Source: Hymenopus coronatus
Taxonomy: Eukaryota > Arthropoda > Insecta > Mantodea > Hymenopodidae
Length of the DNA: 64,000 nt
Assembly (NCBI GenBank): GCA_030762935.1
Contig: CM060899.1
Location: forward strand, 15,235,001 to 15,299,000
Reading direction: 5' to 3'
Program-made: the position numbers and the translations under genes
Part shown: positions 1-11,690 of the stretch, one piece after another
Layout of the letters: each line of letters starts with the position of its first letter
How positions within the stretch are numbered: position 1 is the stretch's first letter
The notes under the pieces: model-generated
Seen by the model: only the letters and a program-made list of their open reading frames with translations
Database searches by the model: none
What the model was told of the DNA's origin: nothing

Positions 1-339
1 GCATGTTTATAAAAGAAAAGCTTTGTATTTTAGCACTAGTCAGAAGCTCAGTGCATTGTTACTAGTTTTCTTATGCAGTCTCAAAATGTGGATAAAAGTA
101 CTTTAAATTTATTGTTCTTTTCACTTGGTAGTGTTCATTTATAAAGTACTTCTACATAAAGATTTTGTTTATGTGTAAAATGGCCAACCTTAATTTTTGT
201 CAGTCCTATGCTTTTTTTTAATTCTTTATTGTTGTTTAGTGTCCTTTAAGCTGGTGGGTCATATTGAACAATAAATGCAATGTGTGAAATAATACTGAAA
301 TGAGTTGAATGATCTTAGAGCTTACAGTATTCTGACATC

Positions 340-470
340 TTGTCAGGATAAGGGAAAACTGCATAAAAAGCCTTATCCAGATATCTCACACAAACCACGA
401 TTTGAACTTGGGACCTCTTGAATGTGAGGCAGACATGCTGCCACCACACTACAGAAGTGGACATATTTTT
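340..470 (-). repeat. tRNA-like SINE relic
   Basis: Read on the minus strand, about 462-385 resembles a tRNA-Val-like head. There is an A-box-like GTGTGGTGGCAGC and a B-box-like GTTCAAATCGTGG. No acceptor-stem pairing was found, so it is a SINE relic rather than a tRNA gene. It may belong to the tRNA-Val-like family seen at 63581-63866. Confidence 0.35.
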
Positions 471-1095
471 CATCTTCTAAAACACAAAGGTGTTCACTTA
501 ATTCCTAAAAGATTCCAGACTGTTTAAATTTGCCAATGGAACCCAAAAAAGAATTCATTAAATGAAAACAAATACCTGTATACTATTTTAGTTGTATTTT
601 GTAACAAAATAGATTTCAACAGAAATGTACTTCTCCTTAGCATATTATTGCATTATAAATGTTGTAAATTTGTTACTGTAGCTACTGGGTTTCCCATCTG
701 TGAATAATGTATTATGAAGTGGTAAATATTTTCCACTTTTGGAGTTTCAAAAAACAAGTCTGTCTATGGCTATTTCTGATTGTTGAAATCATGTTGCTAT
801 AATTTTGGAAACACCCAGTTGGAGCATTAGTTCTTTTTCAGTTACAACTAATTTATGCAAGAAATCTTAATTTTATGAAATGCAACATGTTCAGTAAAAT
901 ATTTTATTTGGCCACTTGTCTGAAAAAGCATTAATTAAACAGCATTGTTGTAATTTGCATATTAACATATCATGCCTCTGGTTACACTGAAAGTGTAATA
1001 AAATCTGATTACAATCTATGCAATGTTATCACATATCCATATCCTCCAGTTTAATTGAATTTTTAAATATTTTGATGTACATATTTATGTTACAG
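471..1095. other. Gene-free AT-rich stretch
   Basis: No open frame, repeat or RNA gene could be supported. If the exon candidate at 1096 is real, this is intron. Confidence 0.4.
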
Positions 1096-1136
1096 GACTG
1101 GGTAGATGAGAGCTTCCCTTCTGCAGAATCAATAAG
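1096..1136 (+). other. Candidate 41-bp internal exon upstream of ZNF-1
   Basis: The segment has a good 3' splice site before it (TTATGTTACAG, ending 1095) and a consensus donor after it (AAG|GTAAGA, GT at 1137-1138). It is open in the frame that reads DWVDESFPSAESI and ends with two bases of a codon. Joined to the ZNF-1 acceptor at 5887 (G|TTATGC) the frame continues into the ATG at 5894. The match of splice phase and frame is seen; that it is used is inference. It could instead be a chance splice pair in intron sequence. No family could be recognised from 13 residues. Confidence 0.3.
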
Positions 1137-1672
1137 GTAAGACTTTAAGATCAAAGTGTACTCCTCGCTTCTCCACAATTTCATCTTGTGCACATTCCTT
1201 GTTAATGTAAGTCATGGTACTGTTCTCCAGACATTAAAGGTGTGGCATAGTTCTTCTCCAAGTTGCATCGCTAACGGTCCCTACATTGATTAAAGTTATT
1301 GTTGTAAAGAAACTCTGTATTCCAATAGTTGATGAAAATTTTAATTCTCATCACTTCAATGTGAATTCAAGTGCTTCATCTCTCTCTAATCCAACTACAC
1401 TCTCCCAAGTTTTCTGTTGCAATTGGCTTTCTGCATGCTTGGCTGCCCTTGTTTTATAGCCCTAATTATGAAGTGAAACCTTTCTAGAACCACAGCTCGT
1501 GTCGCACATTCATTTTACTGAAGTCTACACACTGTAAAAATGCAGAGGTACATTAAGCAACTGCACACTTAGATATTCACCTCTCCATCAGTGGTGCAAC
1601 TATGTAGTGCATCTTCCACAACTCAAGCATAACAAGAAAAGGAATTAATCTGCACATGCGTTTCGGCGTTGT

Positions 1673-1860
1673 AGTTACACTTCTCCCTCCTCAGGACTGT
1701 TACTGGGCTAGGATCTAGGTGCACCACAGCCTCTTCCCTCAGGGTAGTCTCTGGATACTGTAGATGACATCATTAGTCCTCTTCATCAGATAGTCAAACT
1801 GTTCCCTCCTCAGCTCTGTTGCTGGAAAGGATCTAAGTGAATCACAACCTCTTCCCTCAG
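1673..1860 (+). repeat. Two decayed units resembling the 51-kb satellite
   Basis: Two related stretches (about 1673-1740 and 1793-1860) both carry TTCCCTCAG and a CTCCCTCCTCAG-like core. They also carry a GGATCTAGGTG/GGATCTAAGTG core. These resemble the CTCCCTCTTCA and GATCCAGGTGTA cores of the ~90-bp satellite at 51.0-54.8 kb, with the middle missing. The link is by eye and weak. Confidence 0.3.
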
Positions 1861-2223
1861 CCATATCACATTATCCTGCTGGAAATCTTCAATTGGTCTG
1901 TGTATTTTAATTGGTCTTCTTCCGATCGTTTGCTATCTGGATGTGCTAACCTGAAGGTTTCATGAAAACAGTCTACAAGATGTTTTTCCTATACTCAATT
2001 TCTGGCTGTCCTAAGGGGACTCCCAAATATTAGGTCCAATATTAGCTGAAGACCAAGCTGACCAAGCCAAGATGGCATCATCCCATTGTTTGAAGAGTTG
2101 TAGGCCAGCAATACCCATCACCGTGGTGATTGGCCACAGCCTTCCTCAAATGTTCTTCTATAGTCTTGATGTAGTGCTCAAGTATATTGTCTATTGTGGG
2201 TGGAGAATAGTTGTGTACATCTT

Positions 2224-2451
2224 GAGGGGCCATGCCATGACCAAGTGGTTAGATCACTTGCCTCTCACTTAGATAGCCCGGGTTAGATCCCAAGCAACCA
2301 TATGTGAGATTTATGGTGAACAAAGCGGTGGGGTGGGTTTTCTCCAGATTTCTCTGGTTTCCCCTGCCGTCACATTCCACTAGTGCTCCATCTTCATTCC
2401 ATGTATCATCAGTGTCACTGCCCAGTGCCTCAGTAGTAAAAGCAAAAAGCA
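2224..2451 (+). mobile_element. SINE family 1 copy (tRNA-derived)
   Basis: The tRNA-like head (A-box-like TGACCAAGTGG, B-box-like GGTTAGATCCC) is followed by the body shared with copies at 10332, 44833 and 45493. It is flanked by a 10-bp target duplication, TGTACATCTT at 2214-2223 and TGTACACCTT at 2452-2461. The paralogous site in the right arm (near 63905) lacks the SINE. So the insertion came after the segmental duplication, or sorted differently. Confidence 0.8.
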
Positions 2452-3548
2452 TGTACACCTTGTGCATTCCAAGTTGCTCCAGTGATTCCTTCATCAGGTT
2501 CTATGTAAAGTTGGTGTCCTGATTGCTGTGTAGATCCAGTGGTATCCCAATGTGGCAGAATAGTTCTTAGACCAGTCATGCTGCTGTTGTCTCATGGCAG
2601 AAAACTTTTGAGATAACCATCTTGGAAAATACCTTAGCTTTAAACAACAGAAGTCATATCAGTCACCCATTCCAACCCTCCAACAGATGCAAGCCACTTA
2701 ACGTGTAGAAGACTATATAGTAACTTCTGCCCAGCCACACTGTATAAGAATGCACTTGTCATTGTTCTCAAATTGGAGCTCTAACCAACATGGTCACTTC
2801 ACACTGAAGCTGCCAAGTCCAGCCATTGGCAAAATATTGCTATTGTCAATGATTTCTAGACCTTAGCCTACTAGCCCTGCAAATAGAAATGTCTTTATTA
2901 ATCTGGACTCCAGCCATGAAAGCTGAACTTTTTGCTCAAAATCTTATCTTAATATACTGCATGGGTATGGTTTTGTCTGAAGGATATTCAAAATATTTCA
3001 TATAAAGGTCAGTTAGAAAAGGAGACAGTGGTTTTCCCATGGATATCTGTAAGCAAAGATTTTCTATTAAATATGAAAAAGGCTTCATTTATACAAATAC
3101 TGGTAGGTTACAAATGTAAGTTTTTAAACAGGCTGTGCTACTTTCTAACTAGAAACTGGTTATGTGAAATGGTTTTCCTCTGATTTTTGGAATTCAACAA
3201 ATACCATTATGCACCATTTATATTCGTAAGTAATACTCAATGCTTCACTAATAGCTTGCCAATGAACATACTGCTTCATCCAATAAAAGGAAAGAAAATG
3301 TTAATGGCAGACTGCTGTTTATTTCAAATTTACTAAACATTTCATTGTGATTCAATCTTACAGAATAATAATAATAATGATAATGATGAAGAAGAACTGA
3401 TAAGTACACAGTAAAACACTTTCTGGTGCATCATATCTCAGAGGAATCTACTGCAGTTACTGCGATTTCAAGATTAAAAATGAATGCAATGCCTCCCAAA
3501 ACTATGCTGATAAAAATTAGTATAAGTATAAGTGACATAGTACTAACA

Positions 3549-3577
3549 GAAAAAAAAAAAAAAAAAAAAAAAAAAGG
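3549..3577 (+). repeat. Poly-A tract
   Basis: A run of about 26-28 A lies in the left arm. The equivalent place in the right arm (minus strand near 59133) has only about nine A. The run has expanded in one arm. Confidence 0.9.
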
Positions 3578-3839
3578 GACACCACAAATATACAAGTACA
3601 ATCTTCCTAAATTGCTTCTTCTCATGGTTCTTATAATGTTCTCATGCATTAACAGATGTTTATTTTAAATATTATTTATATTTGATCTATGTGCGTGGTG
3701 TTAAAGAATTCATATCTGTGTTTCTGTACTCAATTCTCACTTATTTATGCATTCTATTGTCATGTTTAAGAAAATTTCTCTTTTATTTCCCCCATATAGA
3801 GAATATGCACCTATTTAATGTAGTGATGATACAAAATGG

Positions 3840-5316
3840 CTGGCATCCAGCAAAGATGTTCATTCTGCTGTTGATAGTTTATTTAGCACTATGTGCTGTC
3901 ATTATAGATATTGAAACCCTGAATCTAGATCTTATTGAATTTCTATTATAGTGTAGTGGATTGCAGTATTTTTCTAATACAAGTTTGTATAATTTTGTTT
4001 CTTATCTATCCATCTGTTTCTCCTAGCCTAGTGTATGGTTTCTCTTATAGGTTTTTCTTTTCCTTAAGATCCCTTGAAAACACATAATCAAAGTTTTACT
4101 GTAACTGGGAAACACACAAATAAACCAATATGTAATATAAGGATATTGTATAGATTATGCATTTTACTAATTAACTGTTAGTAATACGTTTCAACACCTT
4201 GATATTCAGATACAAACAAAGAAAAGGAAAACTAGTGATAGCACATGTTTTTTATAAAACCCCACAATGACAGTGTAATACCTTGTAAAGCAGTAGTTGA
4301 ATTACAAATATGTGGACTAGAACTCTAAGGGACTTCAAAGATAGATATAGTACACAGAATGTGATGCAGTGATGAGTGTGGTTGTCCTGGAGTTTGTCAC
4401 AGACTTATGTAGAGTAGACAGAAAGGGTATAATAGAAGATAGAATTTCAAATATTGGTACACAGGTTTAGAAACACATTTAAAGAAAAGACTCGTACAAT
4501 TTCAAAAATATATAACAGGAAGAGAATGTTGGTTTTGGAAGCTCAAAAATACATTCGAAGTTTGATTGATATTTGACTGTCAGATGAAATTAATAATGCT
4601 CAGTTGGAACAAAGCAATACAGAGGTTGTAAAATGTAGAGGAGACACAATGTATGTGTGATGTAAAGGACAGAGCTTCTTAGCATTTATAAGCAAATTGT
4701 GGTGTGGAGAAATAAGTAAATATTAGTGATTTGCACAAAACTATTATTCTTAAAACAATTATGAATAATTGTATATACTATATTGTATTTAATACATTTT
4801 GTAATGTTAAAAAATAGAGGGATAAAAAATGAAATGGAAAAGGAGATGATTTAACCATAGAACTGTAACAATTAGAATGCTGGGAAGAAATTTTAGGAAG
4901 GGTAAGAGATAAATTAGACAAGAAGAGGGAAGGTGCAGTCTGGAAAGCAGAATAGTGTACCATTAGTTTTATGGAATGTATAGGTTTAACCTATTAACAA
5001 GTTTGTTGAACAAGGTATAGATTTCTAAGTATATGGTTGCTACATTTTACTTTATTTGGTAGAGAAAGAAAAATAAATTGTCTATTAGGATGAGGTTAAT
5101 GTAAAACAGAATTTGCCATTTTCAAAATAACTGTGGCCTCTTTACATTTTCTTCCAGCTTAAGAGTTATTGTTATCACTAAAATATTATTTACATTAGGT
5201 AGTGTGTGCATGGACTGTGCATCCTCATGTATGCCATGGAAATGAGTTGCTATGCCCTGTGTGTATACAGGCCTAATGTTGCGTAAGTGGAAATTACATG
5301 CAAACACACACATACA

Positions 5317-5364
<48 letters not shown>

Positions 5365-5840
5365 TGTTATGGTACTTTCGTTATTAAAGTTAAAACATCT
5401 GATTATTTTACTATGTTTCTCACCACCTGGCAATATTGTATTATGATATAAAAAGAATATTAGCTTTTCTACATGTCATGCATAAAAAAAAAAAAATATA
5501 TATATGTAGGCTGATTTGTAAGCGTTGCTCAGAAAGTGTATAAATACTTCATGTAATTTCATAAAAAAATCTGTTTTTTTCATAAAATATCCTTCTAACC
5601 AGGAGGATTTCAAACCTTTCCAATATGAGATTAGTTAATATGAGTCAGTAAACGTTAATGACAATTCTTTCAATTAGTGCTCATTCTGGTCTATAGATAT
5701 TCAATACCTACATGTGCTGAATGTGATCTTTAAGATTACAATAAATTTATGATCTATATGAACTGTGTACCTCTACAATAAAGTTGAATTATTTTGCTGC
5801 TTGGTTTGTAGCAACAATATGTAAGGTAATGAATGCATAT
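3840..5840. other. Left-arm-specific ~2-kb block, no gene seen
   Basis: The right arm goes directly from the equivalent of about 3830 to the equivalent of about 5840. This block is therefore either an insertion in the left arm or a deletion in the right. It is AT-rich, holds the (CT)n tract at 5319, and shows no coding similarity or terminal repeats that I could recognise. It lies in the presumed intron before ZNF-1. Confidence 0.5.
5305..5361 (+). repeat. (CA)n/(CT)n microsatellite
   Basis: About 14 bp of CA-rich sequence runs into a (CT)21-type tract. The long CT/GA reading frames across it are low-complexity artefacts. Confidence 0.95.
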
Positions 5841-5886
5841 GCATATTTATTTTATTTCAGTAATTAAAATTATATTCTCGTTTCAG

Positions 5887-7984
5887 GTTATGCATGAGTG
5901 AAGAAATAGATATACCAGGAATGTCTTCAGTACAGAAAAGTATAAATTCTGAAAAATATGATGGTAAAATTGTCAGCAGCTCTTCTTGCTTGAAATATAA
6001 TAATTTCCCTCAGCATAATACTTTAGAGGAAAATGCTTATAAAGAGTCAGTTTTGGCTAAAGATAAAATGCATAAAAGTTACAAAAAAAATTGTGACAAG
6101 ATACTTACTTCACCATCAGATTTAAACAGACATAAAGTAGTTAATGAAAGCAGTATGAACCACAAGTCTGTTATTAGTGAGAAGAGTTTTACTGGGGTCA
6201 CAGCTTTAAAAAGAAACACCATGATTCATGAGGTCTTGAAGCCACACAAGTGTAATACTTGTGGAAAATGTTTTACCGGGCTCACATTTTTGAAAATACA
6301 TAAATTGACTCATAAAGGGTGTAGGCCCCACAAATGTGATATTTGTGGGAAATATTTTAGGTTTTTAACACTTTTGAAAAACCATAAATTGATTCATGAA
6401 GGCATAAAGCCCCACAAATGTGATACTTGTGGGAAGTGTTTTACACGGATGACATATTTGGATGTGCATAAGTTGACTTGTAAATGTTTTAAGACATGTA
6501 AGTGTAATACTGGTGGGAAATGTATTACTGGGGTCAAAGTTTTGAAAAGACATATACTGACTCATGAAGTCATAAAGCCCCACAACTGTCATATATGTGG
6601 GAAATATTTTACTAATTTAAGAGCTTCGAAACAACACAAATTGCTGCATGATGGCATAAAGACCCAAAAAAGTAATAATGATGTGAAATATTTTAGTAAT
6701 TTAAAAGCTTTGAAACATAAATTAATTCATGAGAGCATAAAGAGGCCCAAGTGTGATATTTGTGGGAAGTGTTTTACTGATTTGAAAAGCCATAAATTAA
6801 CTCATGAAGGTATAAAACCACACAAGTGTGATATATGTGGGAAGTATTTCACTCGATTGGGAAATTTAAAAATACACAAATTGATTCATGAGGGGATAAA
6901 GCCCCACATGTGTGATATTTGTGGGAAATGTTTTACACGTATAACAGATTTGAATACACATAAATTGATTCACGAAGTGATAAAGCCCCACAAATGTGAT
7001 ACTTGTGGTAACTGCTTCACTCGAATGGCTTATTTGAGAAGACATAATTTGACTCATGAACTTATAAAGACCATTAAGTGTGATACTTGTGGGAAATATT
7101 TTAGTAATTTAAAAGATTTGAAACAACACAGATTGATTCATGAAGGCATAAAGTCTCACAAGTGTGATATTTGTGGGATGTGTTTTACTCAATTCGCTCA
7201 TTTGAAAAGCCATAAATTGACTCATGAAGCCTTAAAGCCATATCAGTGTGATACTTGTGGGAAGTATTTTTCTCGGATGTCAAATTTGAATACACATAAA
7301 TTGACTCATGAAGGCATAAAGCCTCACAGGTGTGATACTTGTGGAAAGTGTTTCACTGAATTGGGAAATTTGAAAATACATAAATTAATTCATGAAGCAA
7401 TAAGGCCCTACATGTGTGATATTTGTGGGAAGTGTTTTACTCGTACAACAGATTTGAATACACATAAATTGATTCATGAAGCAATAAGGCCCCACAAGTG
7501 TGATACTTGTGGGAAGTGTTTTACTCGTACAACTGATTTGAATACACATAAATTGATTCATGAAGGCATTAAACCCCACAAGTGTGATACTTGTGGGAAG
7601 TGTTTCACTCGATTGGCTACTTTGAAGAGCCATAAATTGATTCATGAAGGCATTAAGCCACACAAGTGTGATATTTGTGGAATGTGTTTTACTAAATTGG
7701 CTCATTTGAAAAGACATAAATTGGCTCACCAAGGTATAAAGCCACACAAGTGTGATATTTGTGAGAAGTATTTTTCTCGGTTATCACATTTAAATATGCA
7801 TAAAATGACTCATAAAGGCATAAAGCCCCACAAGTGTGATACTTGTGGAAAATGTTTCACTCAATTGGGAAATTTGAAAATACATAAATTGATTCATGAA
7901 GCGACAAAGTCCCAAAAGTGTGATGCTTCTGGGAAGTGTTTCACTCAATTGCGATGTTTTAAAAAACATAAATTGACTCATTAA
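5887..7984 (+). CDS. ZNF-1: poly-C2H2 zinc-finger protein, terminal exon
   Basis: This is probably a nuclear, sequence-specific DNA-binding protein of the poly-zinc-finger class; the target is unknown. The exon starts at 5887 after CTCGTTTCAG. An in-frame ATG is at 5894, giving 696 residues, though upstream exons may add more. Residues 1-118 are lysine/serine-rich and hold worn finger remnants. Residues about 119-696 hold about 21 tandem 28-residue units of the form CDxCGKCFTxxxxLxxHKLxH. About 16 have intact C2H2 ligands. Units 3, 4, 6, 7 and 21 have lost or mis-spaced a ligand. Linkers read HEGIKPHKC rather than the usual TGEKPY. Units 8, 14 and 20 are closely alike and lie exactly 504 bp apart, so blocks of six fingers were duplicated. 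No KRAB, BTB, ZAD or SCAN domain is visible in this exon. ZNF-3 is its inverted paralogue. Confidence in the family is very high; confidence in the full gene model is moderate. Confidence 0.92.
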
Positions 7985-8165
7985 GCCATAAAGCATGAAA
8001 AGTATGATACTTATGGGAAGGGTTTCGCTGTATATGGAAATTTGAAAAAAAGGTGAATTAACTCACGAAACCACAGAGCCACACTAGTGTCGTACTTGTG
8101 GGAAGTGTTTTACTAATAAGTCAAATTTTAAATGATCTAAATTAACATATTCGGACAAAAGGCTA
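7985..8165 (+). pseudogene. Decayed finger units after the ZNF-1 stop
   Basis: Immediately past the TAA at 7982-7984 the 84-bp finger pattern continues in worn form. There are Cys-like TATGGGAAGGGTTTCGC at about 8011-8027 and GTGGGAAGTGTTTTACTAAT at about 8099-8118. Frameshifts and stops interrupt it. The ancestor of this exon therefore had at least two more C-terminal fingers. ZNF-3 shows the same feature. Confidence 0.75.
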
Positions 8166-8504
8166 CCTAACCAAGATACTTGAGGCTATATGTTGATGTT
8201 TAAAATGAAGTAAATTGATTAACGATTAACAATACCCTAGTTTCAAGAAATCCTTAAAACACAAACAGATAACTTAATATATCACTCTCTTAAGCATGTT
8301 TATCACCTTTAATTGTATCCTGGTGAAATACAAGGGATGATGTTACATTTTAGCCATAAGGCTATTTTGAATACAACTAGCATTTAGCTTCCGCAGTAAC
8401 TTTTTAACATATTTCTTGTCTTTTTCATATCAAATAGTTAAAAGAAAAATCCCAGTTTTATTTAGTTAGCTTTGAGATCCTTCTATAACCTTAAAATGTA
8501 TATT
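8166..8504. other. Gene-free stretch, possible ZNF-1 3' UTR
   Basis: This is AT-rich sequence with several AATAAA-like words but no clear polyadenylation signal that could be singled out. No gene or repeat was recognised. Confidence 0.35.
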
Positions 8505-8706
8505 TTTTGGTAGTGTTTAACATCTGCGTTAACTACAAATGGCACTGCAGGCAAAGAAACTGGTGGTATATGGAGCAAAGATGGAGTACCAGTCAATTGT
8601 GATGGTGTGGAAACTGGAGAACCTGGAAAAATCCTACGCCTTGCGGTTTTGTTTACTACAAATTCCACATCTGTTTGCTTGGGATCAAACCCGGGTTATC
8701 TAGGTG
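8505..8706 (-). mobile_element. SINE family 1 copy, head truncated
   Basis: The body and B-box-like GGGATCAAACCCGGG (plus-strand reading) match the family. The copy ends inside the tRNA head, near CTAGGTG at 8700-8706, and lacks the A box. Divergence from the young copies is high. Confidence 0.75.
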
Positions 8707-8920
8707 TATGTATAATATAAATGAGGTCTCTGCTCAGTACCATGTACTCTAGTATCCTTTTGTCTCAGACTGATGACATTTCTTGCTTTTGGCATAGAGC
8801 GAGCAATATGCGTTCTCATTTGTGAAAGTGTTAGAAAACATTTGGAAAGCTGCTTCTGATTTCAAATCTTTTTCTTTCTGTTTTTCGTTATATTTATTTG
8901 TTGGCCTTTTTTCTGTTCAT

Positions 8921-9146
8921 GAGTAGGAAAGGCTTTCCAAGTGTTACATTAGCTCACACTCAGATCTTATTCGTGCATGTTCCCTCCAGATAGTGGAAAG
9001 CCATTTCTGAGAGTAGGAAAGGCTCTCCAAGTGTTATGTTACCTCACACTCAAATGTTATGCTTGTAGGTTCCCTGCAAGATAATGAAAAGCTATTATTG
9101 AGGGTAGGAAAGGCTCTCCAAATGTTACATTAATTTACTTCCAGGT
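8921..9146 (+). repeat. 90-bp minisatellite, about 2.5 units
   Basis: Units start at 8921, 9011 and 9101, each with GAGTAGGAAAGGCT or GGGTAGGAAAGGCT. Each continues with CCAAGTGTTAC-like and CTCACACTCA-like segments. The third unit is partial. Confidence 0.8.
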
Positions 9147-9959
9147 CCCTTGGTACATATTTTCTTTGCTGAGAAGTTTCCAGGTCATATATTCCGAACA
9201 TAAATAGGAAGGTTTGGGGAGTGACATTTGCAAAACTTAACATCCCCTTTGTAACAATTTCCACTAAATATATACTTAGCAGATAGTAAACTATATAATA
9301 CAATAACATTTATGTTTTTGTGTTTTTTACCTTCCTTTATTTTAGGTACTGGGTTTATCTGAATACAAGACATGTTTTTTTCCTCATATTAATATTGAGA
9401 ACCTGGAATTGTGTTGCATTCACTATAGTGAGCGAGTTTTCTCAGCTTGCACATTGAGAAGTTGTGCACTCACAATGTTTTATAGGCTGTGCTGTAATTA
9501 CTGTCCACTGCATCGGATTGTATGAATTTAAGCCAAAATGACTGTTTTGCCTCCTGTCTCTGAAGTGTCTTGCTCTCGAGGTGCAACAGTGTGCTTGTTG
9601 ACCCTTAGAGGTGAGGGCTCCAAGTTCAAATAGTGCCACCTGAAGGTACATTTTTAGGTTTAGTAAATTTAAAGAAAACTGATAGTTTGGCATGTAGGTG
9701 TCATTTCACTTAATTAGTTTAGTTAGTAAAATTTCATTAAAACACAAAGTTTTACCTGTAACAATATGCTTTAATTGGCACTATAAATGTATATAAGACT
9801 GTAATTATAACTTACAAACATAAGACATGATTAAATAATGTTTTACTATTTAGAGCTGTTCTTTCATACAAAAGAGAGCCAATGGTTTGTTCTGAGAGCT
9901 CACAAACAAGATAACATTTGCAAGCCCATAGTATGATTATTGTGAACCTCTTAGTATCC
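9147..9959. other. Gene-free stretch
   Basis: No coding region was supported. A weak tRNA-like stretch near 9575-9650 was noted and rejected as a gene. Confidence 0.4.
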
Positions 9960-10331
9960 ACCCCACAGGGCCATACTAAGATAGGTACACGTTAGGCACA
10001 CTTAGGGTCCCGAGCTAACCTTGACTGCCTCTGTGGGAAACCTCTGAGTGGTAAGGGACTCAGTAGGTGAAAATGCCCACCCACATGTAGGCCTTGAGTG
10101 GAGACCCATGTTGATGGAAAGGGATATCCTGGTTGGTTGAGGGTTGTGCATCTGAGCCTGGGCTTCTGATCCTAAGTAGTTGGAGAGGGTGCTCAGCCTA
10201 ATACACTACCTTGGTTTCGCTTCGCCTAAAGGAGAGGCTAGGGATTAACCCACCTCTAGTCAATCGGCCAGGATTAGGTATTATACCGAATTCGACGGTG
10301 AATAGGATGGCGAGACCGCGATATTTCCTGT

Positions 10332-10572
10332 TTTTGGTAGTGTTTAATACCTGCTTTAACTACTTATGGCACTACAGGCGGTGACACTGGTGATACATGA
10401 ATGATGGAGCACCGGTGGAATGCGATGGCAGGGGAAACCGGAGTACCCGGATAAAACCCTCCCCAGCGCCGCTTTGTCTACCACAAATCTCACACGCGGT
10501 CGCTTGGGATCGAACCCCGGCCGTCTAGGTGAGAGGCGAGTGGTCTAAACACTCGGCCACGGCGCGGCCACT
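10332..10572 (-). mobile_element. SINE family 1 copy nested in LINE-A
   Basis: A near-consensus copy with its tRNA head at the right end (minus strand). It is flanked by an 11-bp target duplication, ATATTTCCTGT at 10321-10331 and 10573-10583. The duplication lies in LINE-A 5' UTR sequence, so this SINE is younger than LINE-A. Confidence 0.9.
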
Positions 10573-10669
10573 ATATTTCCTGTGTAGCCCTGTCACCCCA
10601 GTGGAGTGATCCCTTATTGGGCTCCGTTATGGGTGCGGAGCACTGGGGGATGAAAATTATCACCATTTT

Positions 10670-11690
10670 TATGGGAAACAACAAACCCAACAATGCATTT
10701 GTAAGTGGAAAAGTAGTTGCGTCTAATGGTCCTTTCTATTCAGTTACATCTAGGATAGAGGAAGGTAAAAAACTTACGTATTTGAGCCCTTTTGCCATCC
10801 AAAAGGGATTAGATAACATAGCTGACCAGTTATTCTCGTGTTAGAGCCCGAAATGGTACCTTCCTGGTTGAGGCAATTTCAGCATCCCAGGCAGCGAAGA
10901 TCCTTCGAGCGAAAATGTTAGGCATCTACCCGGTTAAGGTCGAAAAGCACAAGACGATCTCCTCGCGTGGTGTTATCACCACCCCCACATTGGACGGTAT
11001 GTCCAATGTGAAGCTTCAAGAATATTTGGCAGGAGAAGGCGTAACATCCGTCTATAGGGTTCAACGGAAAGTACATGCTGAATTCGTGCCTACCCGTACC
11101 CTGTTCCTTATCTTTGATCGGGTAGATCTCCCTCAAAGGATTAAGGTAGGATACGAAGCCAACGAGGTTAGACCCTACATTCCGAACCCCTTACGCTGTA
11201 ACAAGTGCCAGCGGTTTGGGCATACCAGCGAATTTTGCACAGGTCGGTCTACTGTTCTATCTGTGTCGACGCTTCGCACAATGGGGATTGCAGTAGCACT
11301 CTCTATCTTGTGTGAACTGCAGCAGAGAACACCCATCCATTTCCCGAGATTGTCCCCGTTTTGCTGAGGAGAGAGCGCTCCAGGAAATTCGGGTAAAAGA
11401 GTAGCTGTCCTCCGAAGCCCGTAAGCTCCTGCGTATCCGACAACCCTCAGTCCCGCAGTCCGGTTCTTATAGCTCTGTTGCAGCTAAACCGGTGCCGATG
11501 TTGGAGATCGCAACACAGACCTGCGATATCAACGGGATCACTATTGCTGAAAAATTATCGTTCCAGAACTGTGACGAAGACCTCAACAACTGCGTCAATG
11601 TTGGCATCACCATCTGCCAAATACGTCAATGTAAAGCATACTCCAACAAAACTGTGAACCCAACCGTCGATCTCAGGCAATAAGACCGGC
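10670..11690 (+). pseudogene. LINE-A ORF1 relic (gag-like, zinc knuckle)
   Basis: The start matches the MANK-like start of the sister elements. The best-preserved part (about 10915-11250) includes SRGVITTPTL and VRPYIPNPLRCNKCQRFGHT. That is the usual core of arthropod ORF1 proteins just before the CCHC knuckles. The first knuckle (C-x2-C-x4-H) is readable, after which the frame shifts. The protein would bind element RNA. It is broken by stops at about 10843 and 11365. Confidence 0.8.

Larger units (their letters stand above)
2130..8165. repeat. Left arm of an inverted segmental duplication (ZNF-1 arm)
   Basis: Read on the minus strand this block matches the right arm (57225-64000) in the same order. 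2130-2950 matches 63155-64000. 2960-3360 matches 60725-60935 plus 62945-63155. 3363-3530 matches 60571-60725. 3530-3830 matches the minus strand of 58850-59160. 5840-7984 matches ZNF-3 and its acceptor. Exact runs long enough to exclude chance recur, for example TTATTTCCCCCATATAG at 3785-3801 and on the minus strand near 58907-58923. Divergence looks moderate with many indels. About 3840-5840 has no counterpart in the right arm. Confidence 0.8.

Noticed and set aside
3426..3668. 80-codon frame with a poly-Lys run and its antisense
   Set aside because: Created by the poly-A tract. The right-arm counterpart does not keep the frame.
3682..3951. 89-codon hydrophobic frame
   Set aside because: Lies in the presumed intron. 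The part shared with the right arm does not stay open there, and there is no family resemblance.
5887..7984. Regular 84-bp repeats resembling a CRISPR-like array
   Set aside because: They are coding finger units with no spacers.
6365..7996. Several antisense open frames of 63-120 codons across ZNF-1
   Set aside because: They are the reverse reading of the 84-bp finger repeat, which keeps one antisense frame open by periodicity. No independent coding evidence.
9575..9650. tRNA-like stretch with AGTTCAAATAGTG
   Set aside because: Only the B-box-like part is convincing; no stem pairing and no shared body with the two SINE families.
10321..10583. tRNA genes suggested by good A and B boxes at several places
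   Set aside because: Each is followed by the same SINE body and lacks a paired acceptor stem. They are SINE heads.
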